The position numbers were made by a program, and so were the translations under genes. DNA of 64,000 bases. Source: Acidimicrobiia bacterium (GTDB taxonomy: Bacteria > Actinomycetota > Acidimicrobiia > Spongiisociales > UBA5794). The stretch covers positions 1 to 64,000 of the forward strand of contig DASWKR010000065.1 of the NCBI GenBank assembly GCA_036396535.1, read 5' to 3'. Below are positions 23,318-30,699 of the stretch, in pieces. Numbering within the stretch: the first letter of the stretch is position 1; the number at the start of each line of letters is the position of its first letter. Below the pieces are notes generated by a model. It searched no databases. It worked only from the letters and a program-made list of their open reading frames with translations, and was not told the DNA's origin.

Positions 23318-25201
23318 GTGCTTGACGTGACTTCGACGCCGCGACGGCGTCCACTCGTGATTCTCGTCGCCGTGATGGCGATGGGCGCCTCGATCGCATT
23401 CATCTCGTCCCCCGCGGTCGCAGCCGCAGCCGTCAAGTGTGACGGGAAGGTGGCGACGATCGTCGGGACGAACGGCGACGACGTCCTGGTGGGCACCGGC
23501 GGCAACGACGTCATCGTGGCCAGGGACGGAGACGACACGGTCCTCGGCAAGGGCGGCAACGACACCATTTGCGGCGGCGACGGCGCCGATTGGATCGAGG
23601 GCGCCGCCGGCAACGACAAACTGTTCGGTGAGGGCGGCAACGACAGCATCGACGGGGGCAAAGGCACCGACGAGATCGTCGGCGGCGCCGGAGACGACAC
23701 GCTCATCGGCGGGCCGGGCCCGGACGACGTCGCCAAGGGCAACGCCGGGGACGACCGCTGCAAGGCCGAGGACGAGACGTCGTGCGAGCGGAACCCGATC
23801 GACTTCGACCTGGAGCGCTTCTACATCAACCAGGCGGTCCCGGCGGTCGACTCGAAGAAGCCGAACAAGACCGACGTCATCGCCGACAGGGTCGGCATCG
23901 TCAGGGCCTTCGTGGCCGCCAACCAGGCGAGCGTCGGCAGTCCCCGGGTGACCGTCTTCTGGCGCGACAACAACGGGTCGGGCAAGTTCAACCTCGACGG
24001 GCCCGCCAATGCGCCGACGAACCCCAAGGAGAGCAAGCTCGGCAAGACGTTCAACTACGAGTTCGACAACACGTGGCTGACGCCGAGCACGAAGATCTAC
24101 GTCGAGGTCGACCCGAACTCGAAGTTCCTCGAGGCCGACGAGAAGAACAACCGGTACCCGAGCAGCGGCTGGCTCGATCTCAAGACCAAGAAGGCCGACA
24201 AGATCGACGTGACGTTCCTGCCGACCAGGGTCGACGGGAGCTCGGCGCCCAGCATCTCGAAGAATCCTCTCTTCAAGCACACCGAGCGGGTCTTCCCGAT
24301 CGGGAAGAAGGCCGTGAGCGTCGGGCCGAACTACAACTACTCCCAGCAGATCCCCGGCGACTGCGCCGGCAACTGGGTGGACCTCCTCAACGAGATCACG
24401 GCCGAGTGGGTCGCCAGCGGCGCGGCCGACGAGTTCTTCGCCAGCATCGTGCGTCCCGAGAACAACCCGGGCGGGCAGTTCTGCGGCATCGCAGGCATCG
24501 CCTGGGTGAACTGGGACTACGACACGGACTCGCCGTACGGACAGGCGCTCCTCGCCAGCGTGAGCTACGACGACCCCGTCGTCGTCGCCCACGAGCTCGG
24601 CCACAACTTGGGGCTGGCGCACGCCCCGTCGACCGGGCCGGGTTGCTTCGCCGTCCCGACCGGTGTCGATCCGGACTACCCGTACGCCGACGGGTTCATC
24701 GGCTCCTGGGGGTACGACATCTTCAGCGGCGACCTGGTCAACCCGAACACGCACTACGACATCATGTCGTACTGCGACCCGACGCACATCAGCGACTACA
24801 ACTACCAACACGCCCTCGACCGGCGCCGGTACTACGACCACTACGAGCTGCCGATCGCCGACGACGAGGCGGTGGTGGCCTTCACGGGCAACGTGTTCGG
24901 CGGCGGCCACGAGAAGGCCGATCCGGAGACGGCGACGGCGACGATCCTGACGGCGGAGGAAGTGTCCGCCCGTCCGATCGCTCCGAACCCCGGCCCGTAT
25001 CGCCTCGTCGGCCTCGACGGTGACGGTGAGGTGCTCGTGTCGGTGTCGTTCGGCACCCACCAGGCGCACTCCTGGGGCGGCGACACCACTGACCTCGAGG
25101 GGTTCGCCTTCTCGGTCAGGATGAAGCAGTCGACGGCCGACAACGTCGTCGAGTGGCAGGTCAGGCAGGGCACCCGCGTCCTCGACGCGGCCGCCTCGTA
25201 A
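23318..25201 (+). CDS. Secreted metzincin-type metalloprotease with N-terminal RTX repeats
   Basis: The 627-residue protein has a signal peptide (about 12-38), then RTX nonapeptide repeats (GGxGxDxxx, about 48-145). A CARDB-like or beta-sandwich region follows (about 150-290), then a metalloprotease domain. The zinc motif HELGHNLGLAH is at 425-435, and the Met-turn YDIMSYC follows with Met at about 483. This HExxHxxGxxH plus Met-turn pattern defines metzincins. RTX repeats bind calcium and usually lie C-terminal to the catalytic domain, so the N-terminal position is unusual. A strong AAGGGAGGAAA site precedes the GTG. No secretion genes adjoin. Confidence 0.85.
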   Translation: MLDVTSTPRRRPLVILVAVMAMGASIAFISSPAVAAAAVKCDGKVATIVGTNGDDVLVGTGGNDVIVARDGDDTVLGKGGNDTICGGDGADWIEGAAGNDKLFGEGGNDSIDGGKGTDEIVGGAGDDTLIGGPGPDDVAKGNAGDDRCKAEDETSCERNPIDFDLERFYINQAVPAVDSKKPNKTDVIADRVGIVRAFVAANQASVGSPRVTVFWRDNNGSGKFNLDGPANAPTNPKESKLGKTFNYEFDNTWLTPSTKIYVEVDPNSKFLEADEKNNRYPSSGWLDLKTKKADKIDVTFLPTRVDGSSAPSISKNPLFKHTERVFPIGKKAVSVGPNYNYSQQIPGDCAGNWVDLLNEITAEWVASGAADEFFASIVRPENNPGGQFCGIAGIAWVNWDYDTDSPYGQALLASVSYDDPVVVAHELGHNLGLAHAPSTGPGCFAVPTGVDPDYPYADGFIGSWGYDIFSGDLVNPNTHYDIMSYCDPTHISDYNYQHALDRRRYYDHYELPIADDEAVVAFTGNVFGGGHEKADPETATATILTAEEVSARPIAPNPGPYRLVGLDGDGEVLVSVSFGTHQAHSWGGDTTDLEGFAFSVRMKQSTADNVVEWQVRQGTRVLDAAAS

Positions 25202-25208
25202 CATCCGC

Positions 25209-26048
25209 TCAGACGCCATAAGGGACCCGGTCGGCCATCGTGCCGGCCGGGTCCTGCAACATCACGGTGTCCCCGCCGTTCGACCACACGGGTAGGGCGG
25301 AGCACCAGAAGAGCTCGTCCTCGGTGTCGTCGCCGCACCCGGTGCGGATGACCAAGGATCGCCCGGGCTCGATCGATGTCCCGTCGGGGAAGACGAAGCG
25401 GTTGCTCGTCGACTCGTCGCGCAAGGTCCACCCACCGAGGTCGACCGGGCGCTCCTCGGCCGACTCGATCCTCACCCACTCGTCGTTCATGACGTCGCCG
25501 TCCGGGCCTTCCGGGTCGAAGGCGACGTCGGCGACGAAGACCGCAGGGGGGATGTCCCCGCAGGCGTCGATCCCCCACATCCCGAGGCCGGCTGCGGCCG
25601 CCTGATCGCCGAGCTCGGCATAGCGTCCGGTGCGCCCTCCCATTGCGAGGGCGTCTCCGCCGGCGACCAGCCTGGCGTTCACCTCGATGCCGTCGACGAA
25701 GGCGGCAACGAGATGACGGCCGAACTCGTCGCGCTGAGCCTCCTCGACGGCGGGGACGACCTCGATGGTCCTCTCGTCGATCAGTCCGGCGAGCGCATCG
25801 CGCGACTCGTCTCCATGGCATTCCCCGCCTTCCGGCGCGTTCACGTCGAGCAGGCGCACCTCGAGATCCTCGTCCGCCACCACAGCCTCGAACGAGTCCC
25901 CGTCGAGCACCCTGGTGACGGTCACCTCCGTGCCGGCATCCTCGACGAGGGGAGGGACGACCACCTCGGGGGGCGGCACCGTGAGCACGTCGTCCCCGGA
26001 GCACGCAGTTGCCACGGCCGCGGCGACGATGACGGCGATGAGGCGCAC
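25209..26048 (-). CDS. SNase-like nuclease plus lamin-tail-domain lipoprotein
   Basis: About 279 residues start at a GTG with a lipoprotein signal (VAAAVATAC). A staphylococcal-nuclease-like domain follows (about 45-160): VTRVLDGDSFEAVV, VRLLDVNAPE and RDEFGRHLVAAF, with the usual Arg and Glu positions. A lamin-tail domain runs to the end (about 170-279): NDEWVRIESAEERPVDLGGW and NRFVFPDGTSIEPG. Such fusions are found in extracellular DNA-degrading or DNA-binding proteins. It is convergent with the protease gene, 7 bp apart. A longer frame upstream runs into the palindromic repeats and is not coding. Confidence 0.82.
   Translation of the reverse strand: MRLIAVIVAAAVATACSGDDVLTVPPPEVVVPPLVEDAGTEVTVTRVLDGDSFEAVVADEDLEVRLLDVNAPEGGECHGDESRDALAGLIDERTIEVVPAVEEAQRDEFGRHLVAAFVDGIEVNARLVAGGDALAMGGRTGRYAELGDQAAAAGLGMWGIDACGDIPPAVFVADVAFDPEGPDGDVMNDEWVRIESAEERPVDLGGWTLRDESTSNRFVFPDGTSIEPGRSLVIRTGCGDDTEDELFWCSALPVWSNGGDTVMLQDPAGTMADRVPYGV
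25223..25254. terminator. Hairpin at the protease/nuclease convergent junction
   Basis: Arms GGACCCGGTCGGC and GCCGGCCGGGTCC form 13 pairs with one wobble around a 6-nt loop, 22 bp after the protease stop. The hairpin lies inside the 3' end of the convergent nuclease gene. It has no U-tract. It is the only plausible terminator for the protease gene. Confidence 0.5.
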
Positions 26049-26066
26049 CCCGGGGAAGATACAGCT

Positions 26067-26135
26067 CCCGCCCTCCGTTCTTGCGTCCCTGCGCCGCGTA
26101 TGTTCGATCGGGGGACGCCGGAACGGGAGGGCGGG
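26067..26135. repeat. Palindromic repeat B, copy 1
   Basis: This 69-bp imperfect palindrome has 5' arm CCCGCCCTCCGTTCTTGCGT and 3' arm ACGCCGGAACGGGAGGGCGG, with an internal GCGTATGTTCGA. It shares the core CCGTTCTTGCGTCC with copies at 26138-26200 and 60065-60126. It lies between the start of the nuclease gene and the two-component operon. Confidence 0.85.
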
Positions 26136-26137
26136 TG

Positions 26138-26200
26138 GCCCCCTCCGTTCTTGCGTCCCTGCGTCGCGTATGTGCGATGGGGGGACGCCGGAACGGGAGA
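26138..26200. repeat. Palindromic repeat B, copy 2
   Basis: This direct repeat of copy 1 lies 2 bp after it. The arms are CCCCTCCGTTCTTGCGTCCC and GGGACGCCGGAACGGGAG, around an internal TCGC-GTATGT-GCGA stem-loop. The last 3' arm base is only 6 bp before the direct-repeat operator of the response regulator gene. Confidence 0.85.
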
Positions 26201-26206
26201 GACGGT

Positions 26207-26224
26207 CGTTTAGACCCCGTTTAG
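26207..26224 (+). promoter_or_regulatory. Tandem CGTTTAG repeat, probable OmpR-type regulator site
   Basis: CGTTTAG occurs at 26207-26213 and 26218-26224, spaced by exactly 11 bp (one helical turn). OmpR/PhoB-family regulators bind such tandem half-sites as head-to-tail dimers. It lies 45 bp upstream of an OmpR-type regulator gene, which suggests autoregulation. TACCGT at about 26235-26240 could be the -10 element. Confidence 0.6.
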
Positions 26225-26268
26225 CTGCGTGCCGGTACCGTGTGCGGCGACAGCAGGGGAGCACAGCC

Positions 26269-26955
26269 ATGCGGATCTTGGTCGTCGAGGACGAGCCGGA
26301 GCTCGCCGAGGCCCTCGCGGTCGGACTCCGCCGCGAAGGCTATGCCGTCGACGTCGCCACCCGCGGCGACGAGGCGGTCGAGCGCCTGGCGACGAGCCCC
26401 TACGACCTGGTGACGCTCGACCTCGGACTGCCCGACATGGACGGCCGGGACATCGCCCGCGCCGTTCGCTCCCAGACGGTGACGGACGAGCCGGGGCCGC
26501 GTGTCCTCATGTTGACCGCCCGGGACCGTCTGGAAGATCGAGTCGCCGGACTCGACGTCGGCGCCGACGACTACCTCGTCAAGTCGTTCGCCTTCGCCGA
26601 GCTGCTCGCCAGGGTGAGAGCCCTGCTCAGGCGGGACGTCGGATCGAACGGCGCCGTTCTCCGCCTCGCCAAGCTGGAGCTCGACGCCGCTCGCCTCGAA
26701 GCGAGCCACGACGGCGTCGAGCTTGCGCTCACGGCCAAGGAGTTCGCCCTGCTGCGGTTCTTCATGCTCCACCCCGGCGAGGTCCTCAGTGCCGAACGAC
26801 TGCTCGACCACGTGTGGGACGAGCACGTCGACCCATTCACCAACACAGTGAGGGTGACGGTCAGCAACCTGAGGCGCAAGCTGAAGGAGGCGGGCGCCGA
26901 TGACTCGATCGAGACCGTCGTCGGGGCCGGTTACCGGCTGCGGGACATGCGATGA
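26269..26955 (+). CDS. OmpR-family response regulator
   Basis: The 228-residue protein has a receiver domain with the acidic pair EDE (7-9), phosphoacceptor Asp51 in LVTLDLGLPDMDG and a conserved Lys in DYLVKSFAF. Ser replaces the usual Pro after the Lys. The C-terminal winged helix runs about 130-228: LALTAKEFALLRFFMLHPGE, then TNTVRVTVSNLRRKL and VVGAGYRL. An AGGGGAG site precedes the ATG. It overlaps the histidine kinase start (ATGA). The signal and regulon are unknown. A tandem operator just upstream suggests that it controls its own promoter. Confidence 0.92.
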   Translation: MRILVVEDEPELAEALAVGLRREGYAVDVATRGDEAVERLATSPYDLVTLDLGLPDMDGRDIARAVRSQTVTDEPGPRVLMLTARDRLEDRVAGLDVGADDYLVKSFAFAELLARVRALLRRDVGSNGAVLRLAKLELDAARLEASHDGVELALTAKEFALLRFFMLHPGEVLSAERLLDHVWDEHVDPFTNTVRVTVSNLRRKLKEAGADDSIETVVGAGYRLRDMR

Positions 26956-28175
26956 AGCTGCCCGCTTGGATGAGATCCGTCCGGTTTCGGCTCGCCCTGA
27001 CGTACTCGGTCGTCGTCTTCGGACTCGCCTTCCTCGTGGTCTTCGGTGTCAACGTCGCCCTCTCCCGGTCGCTGGCCGACCAGCCGGTGTCCCAGCAGAC
27101 GCAGTTCCGCACGTTCGTCGCCCCGAACGGCGCCATCGTCAGGATCGAGGAGACCGTCCGCGGTCGGATGGTGACCCTCGAGCAGCTCGTCAACGCCAGG
27201 GCGCGTGAGGACTTGCGCCGCTACTCGCTGCTGGCGCTGCTCGGGATGTTCCCCGTCAGCATCGGGATCGGGTGGCTGGTAGCCAACAGGGCCTTCGCTC
27301 CGATCGGCAAGATCACCAAGGTCGCTCAGGACATCCAGTCGACCGATCTCTCGCAACGGATCGATCTCGAGGGTCCCGACGACGAGCTGAAGCAGCTCGC
27401 AGACACGTTCGACGGCATGCTCGACCGGATCGAGGCCGGCATCGATCGCCAGCGGAGCTTCGTCCAGGACACGTCGCACGAGTTGCGCAACCCACTCGCC
27501 GTGATGGCCGTCAGCCTCGACGTCGCCCTGGCCGACGACGCGGCGGACGCGGCGACGCTCAGGAGGACGGCAGAGGTGGTGCGGCGCAACGTCGAGCGCA
27601 CCTCGAGGACGGTCGACGATCTCCTCATGTTCGCCCGCAGCCAGATCCCGGAGTCGCAGCTCATCGAGGCGGATCTCGCCGATCTGACCGGTGAGGTCGT
27701 CGAGGAGCACCGGGCCGTCATCGAGGAGCACAGGCTCGCCCTGGAGTGCGACCTCGATCACGTCTCGGCGACCGTCGACGACGTCTCGGTGAAACGAGCG
27801 GTCGGGAACCTCATCGGCAACGCGGTGCGGCTGTCGCCGCCGAACCGCCAGTTGCGGATCGGAACGGGGGCGGTCGACGGGTGGGCGTGGATCGGCGTCT
27901 CGGACGAGGGACCAGGCATCGCCGAGGAGCAGCACGCCACGATGTTCAGGAGGCATTGGTCCGGGGATGCATCGAGCCTGGGCAGCGAGCTACGCGCCGG
28001 TCTCGGGCTCGACATCGCCCGCCAGGTAGCCGAGTCGCACTCCGGGCTCATCACGGTCGAGTCGCAGCCCGGCGTCGGCGCAACATTCGTCCTGTGGCTG
28101 CCGAGGGGGCCGGGCGCCGACCCTGCGATGGTCACGGAAGACGGCATCCACCCCAAGGCCAACCCGCTGGGGTGA
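26952..28175 (+). CDS. Sensor histidine kinase
   Basis: The 407-residue membrane kinase has transmembrane segments at about 13-35 and 92-112, enclosing a short extracytoplasmic region. A HAMP linker follows (about 113-165), then a HisKA domain with His176 in FVQDTSHELRNPLAVM. The HATPase domain contains NLIGNAVRLSP (N box), VSDEGPGIAEE (G1) and GLGLDIARQVAESH (G2). It starts within the stop of the response regulator gene, forming a two-gene signalling operon. The HWSGD sequence near G1 replaces the usual RFYR-like segment, with no clear effect. Confidence 0.92.
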   Translation: MKLPAWMRSVRFRLALTYSVVVFGLAFLVVFGVNVALSRSLADQPVSQQTQFRTFVAPNGAIVRIEETVRGRMVTLEQLVNARAREDLRRYSLLALLGMFPVSIGIGWLVANRAFAPIGKITKVAQDIQSTDLSQRIDLEGPDDELKQLADTFDGMLDRIEAGIDRQRSFVQDTSHELRNPLAVMAVSLDVALADDAADAATLRRTAEVVRRNVERTSRTVDDLLMFARSQIPESQLIEADLADLTGEVVEEHRAVIEEHRLALECDLDHVSATVDDVSVKRAVGNLIGNAVRLSPPNRQLRIGTGAVDGWAWIGVSDEGPGIAEEQHATMFRRHWSGDASSLGSELRAGLGLDIARQVAESHSGLITVESQPGVGATFVLWLPRGPGADPAMVTEDGIHPKANPLG

Positions 28176-28273
28176 GACCGGGGATGTATCTGGCCTGCCG
28201 CCATGGTGCGAGGCGCCAAAGCACTCGCCATGCTGCGCCGACGCACGCACGCCCTGCCTCCGGACGTCTACGC

Positions 28274-28411
28274 ATGGCGTACGACGTGCTCAACCATCGG
28301 ATCATCATGTGGTTCGAGGCCCTGGCGGACGGGGTCGGGGTCGACGATGTGCTCGTCGAGCTGCTCTCGGAGCTTCCGGCGCCGCGAGTCACGCAGACGG
28401 CGTCGGCATGA
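28274..28411 (+). CDS. Possible small protein of unknown function
   Basis: A 45-residue frame starts MAYDVLNHRIIMWFEALADG and ends in a polar tail, in the gap between the kinase gene and the convergent anti-sigma-like gene. It has a hydrophobic-acidic composition consistent with a short helical protein, but no ribosome-binding site or domain was recognised. It could be chance coding in a high-GC gap, so it is listed as doubtful. Confidence 0.3.
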   Translation: MAYDVLNHRIIMWFEALADGVGVDDVLVELLSELPAPRVTQTASA

Positions 28412-28454
28412 CTCTCACGGCGGAGCAGCGCCCGAGGGGTCTCGACCTTGTCGG

Positions 28455-29405
28455 TCAGCGGTTGGGGAGCTCCCGGCCACTGTCCTGCCCGCCGGGGTTG
28501 GCGTTGCCGCCGCCATTGCCGCCGGCTCCATTGCCGCCGCCTCCGGCATTGCCGCCGCCTCCGGCATTGCCGGTCCCGGAGTCGTCGTCACCGTTCCCGC
28601 CGCGATTGCCGGGCGGATCATCGGAGCGACCCGGAGCGTCGCCGGACCCGCCGGGCGCTTCGTCGTCCTGCTGACCCGGCGCGCCGTCCCGGCTTGGATC
28701 ATCCGGCCGTCCCGGCGGGTCGGCCGGCAGCCCGTAGTCATGCGGGTCGGGGTGGTCGCCGCACGACTCCTGCGGCGTTGGCATGCCGTCTTCCGCCTTC
28801 TCGCGGTCCTTGACGCACTGGGTCCAGGCGGCGACCGCCAGGGCGTATTCGTCGGCTCGCTCGCCTTCGTCGTCGACGACGGAGGTGACGGTCGTGGAGA
28901 CGCCGGGGACTGCCGCCGGTGGATTCGTCCCGGCGGTGGTGACAGTGGCGCCCGCCGTCGCCTCGGCCTGAGGGATGCGAATGCCCACGTGCTCGACGAC
29001 ACCGGCGACTGCGTTCTGCCACCCGGTCGGCAGGTTGCCCGTGGCGGCAGCCGCGCCACCCGTGACGGTGGCGAGCGCCATGGCGCCGAAGAGGAACTTG
29101 ATAACGAAGCCCGACGTGACCCCGGCGTAGGCGAGACGCCTCCGCCGGGGCGCTGGCTGCACGACGGGTGCTGCGGCGTCCCCCGCTCTAACAGCAACCT
29201 GTCGTGCAGCCATGGCAGCCTGGGCGACGTGCGTCGCTTTGGCTGCGCCCGACAGGGGCTGTTCGGAACTGGCCCGGACCCGTTCGACGAGAAGGGCGAG
29301 AGCCGGATCGGCCGAAGCCGAACCGCGGATTGCGCTCTCGAGCGCCGCGTCGTCCGGACCTCCGAACAACCACTTCATGTCGTCGTTACCGACGCGATCG
29401 CTCAT
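28455..29405 (-). CDS. Membrane protein coupled to the ECF sigma factor (possible anti-sigma factor)
   Basis: The product of about 316 residues has an N-terminal cytoplasmic part (about 1-95), one membrane helix (FVIKFLFGAMALATVTGG, about 102-119) and a long extracytoplasmic region. That region ends in low-complexity Pro/Asp/Gly and Gly/Asn tracts (NAGGGGNAGGGGN). It starts within the stop codon of the sigma factor gene, and this position and topology suit an anti-sigma factor. However, no zinc-binding HxxxCxxC motif or other recognised anti-sigma domain is visible. The Gly-rich tail could contact the wall. Function is inferred from context only. Confidence 0.6.
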   Translation of the reverse strand: MSDRVGNDDMKWLFGGPDDAALESAIRGSASADPALALLVERVRASSEQPLSGAAKATHVAQAAMAARQVAVRAGDAAAPVVQPAPRRRRLAYAGVTSGFVIKFLFGAMALATVTGGAAAATGNLPTGWQNAVAGVVEHVGIRIPQAEATAGATVTTAGTNPPAAVPGVSTTVTSVVDDEGERADEYALAVAAWTQCVKDREKAEDGMPTPQESCGDHPDPHDYGLPADPPGRPDDPSRDGAPGQQDDEAPGGSGDAPGRSDDPPGNRGGNGDDDSGTGNAGGGGNAGGGGNGAGGNGGGNANPGGQDSGRELPNR

Positions 29406-29959
29406 CGTGCTACGCCCTCGTTGTCGAGCTTCCTGCGGATCGCCCCCAGAGCCCTCCGCTGCAGCGCAGTGATCGCCCCGATGCGCTTGCCGAGCGCCCG
29501 GGACGTCTCCTCGAGCGTGAGGCCGCCGATGATGCGCAGCATGAGCACATCTCGCTGGTCGGGGGTGAGCTCCGAGAAGAGCGTCCTCAGCAGGCCGTCG
29601 TCGATTCGATCGAGAGCGGCCCGCTCCGTGTCGTCTGCCGAGACGACCCCCGTCAGCTTCTCGGTCTCGACGAGCTGCTCCGGCCGGCGGGTGCGGGCCC
29701 GGCGCTCGTCGATGAGGCGGCTGTGAGCCACCATGAAGACCCACGAGTGGAAGTTGCGCTCGGTGCCGTCGAACGTCTCGATGTTCCGGGCGACCTGGAG
29801 GAAGACCTCGCCGACCAGGTTCTCGGCATCGACGGCACCTCGGACCCGTAAGTACCCGTGGAGCTTGGGGGAGAGCTCGTCGTACAGGATCGACCACGCC
29901 CACTCGGCGCCCGCCCGGGCGGCTTCGAGGACGTCATCGAACTGCTCACCGAACGCCAT
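29402..29959 (-). CDS. ECF-family RNA polymerase sigma factor
   Basis: The protein of about 185 residues has a sigma-2 region (about 18-85): ELSPKLHGYLRVRGAVDAEN, then GEVFLQVARNIETFDG and FHSWVFMVAHSRLID. A sigma-4 region follows (about 128-178): LFSELTPDQRDVLMLRIIGG and LEETSRALGKRIGAITALQRR. Region 3 is absent, as in ECF sigma factors, which direct polymerase to stress or envelope regulons. The start was set at the ATG (MAFGEQF); a GTG 6 nt upstream is possible. The following gene overlaps by 4 bp and may encode its regulator. Confidence 0.9.
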   Translation of the reverse strand: MAFGEQFDDVLEAARAGAEWAWSILYDELSPKLHGYLRVRGAVDAENLVGEVFLQVARNIETFDGTERNFHSWVFMVAHSRLIDERRARTRRPEQLVETEKLTGVVSADDTERAALDRIDDGLLRTLFSELTPDQRDVLMLRIIGGLTLEETSRALGKRIGAITALQRRALGAIRRKLDNEGVAR

Positions 29960-30046
29960 GGACACCCTGATCTCGGGAGAACGTGGGCCGATGGTACCGA
30001 GGGTGTCGCCACGGGCGTGACAGGGCAGCCCGAGAGGACTACGCCG

Positions 30047-30646
30047 TCACTGATCGATCGAGGCCAGGAACACCTCGGCGACGAGGGGATCGAACTGCGA
30101 CCCCGCCCCGGCTGCGATCTCCTCGATCGCCCGCTCGCTCGCCTGGGCCGGGCTGTAGGGCCGCTCGCAGACGATGGCGTCGTACGCGTCGACGACCGAG
30201 ATGATCCGGGCCGGCATGGGGATCTGGGCGCCTTCGAGTCCGAACGGGTAACCCTTGCCGTCGAACCGCTCGTGGTGGGTGAGCACCGTCATGGCGACCT
30301 CGCGGTCGACCCGGCTCCGCAACATCCAGTAGCCGTGGATCGGGTGGAGGCGCATCTGCGCCCATTCGGCACCGTCGAGGGGGCGTGGCTTGCGGACGAC
30401 GGTCTCCGCGATCGCAAACTTGCCGATGTCGTGGAGCGAGGAAGCGATCCGAAGCCGATCGATCGCCTCTTCGTCGAAGCCCATTCGCGCCGCGATCACG
30501 GCTGCGACGTCGCCGACCCGCTCGCCATGGTCGACCCAGATCGGGTCATCGCCCAAAGCGAGCCCCGCGGCCCTGGCGTCGACGAGGTCGCGGAGCATGC
30601 CGGAGCCGCCCGGCCGGCGCGTCGCCCTGTCCAAGGTTGCGGTCAT
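30047..30646 (-). CDS. HD-GYP domain phosphohydrolase
   Basis: The 199-residue protein has the HD-GYP motifs: ASSLHDIGKFAI (HD), RLHPIHGYWML, LTHHERFDGKGYPFGL and SVVDAYDAI. HD-GYP proteins are metal-dependent phosphodiesterases, many of which degrade c-di-GMP. Here GYP is present within DGKGYPFG, so activity is plausible. There is no receiver or sensor domain, and the first 35 residues are not a known module. It is divergent from nothing: the next gene upstream on this strand is the beta-propeller protein. Confidence 0.85.
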   Translation of the reverse strand: MTATLDRATRRPGGSGMLRDLVDARAAGLALGDDPIWVDHGERVGDVAAVIAARMGFDEEAIDRLRIASSLHDIGKFAIAETVVRKPRPLDGAEWAQMRLHPIHGYWMLRSRVDREVAMTVLTHHERFDGKGYPFGLEGAQIPMPARIISVVDAYDAIVCERPYSPAQASERAIEEIAAGAGSQFDPLVAEVFLASIDQ

Positions 30647-30699
30647 TGGGGAGGTAACCGACGTTGGGTCAGAAATTGCTACGCCGCAGGCTCAATACT

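Noticed and set aside
23460-23760. DNA tandem repeat or CRISPR in the RTX gene
   Set aside because: The repeats are degenerate at DNA level and encode in-frame GGxGxDxxx calcium-binding motifs.
23147-25219. 690-residue frame antisense to the RTX protease gene
   Set aside because: Its sequence is Val/Asp/Arg-rich low complexity, the mirror of an Asp/Gly-rich gene, and the plus strand has clear domains.
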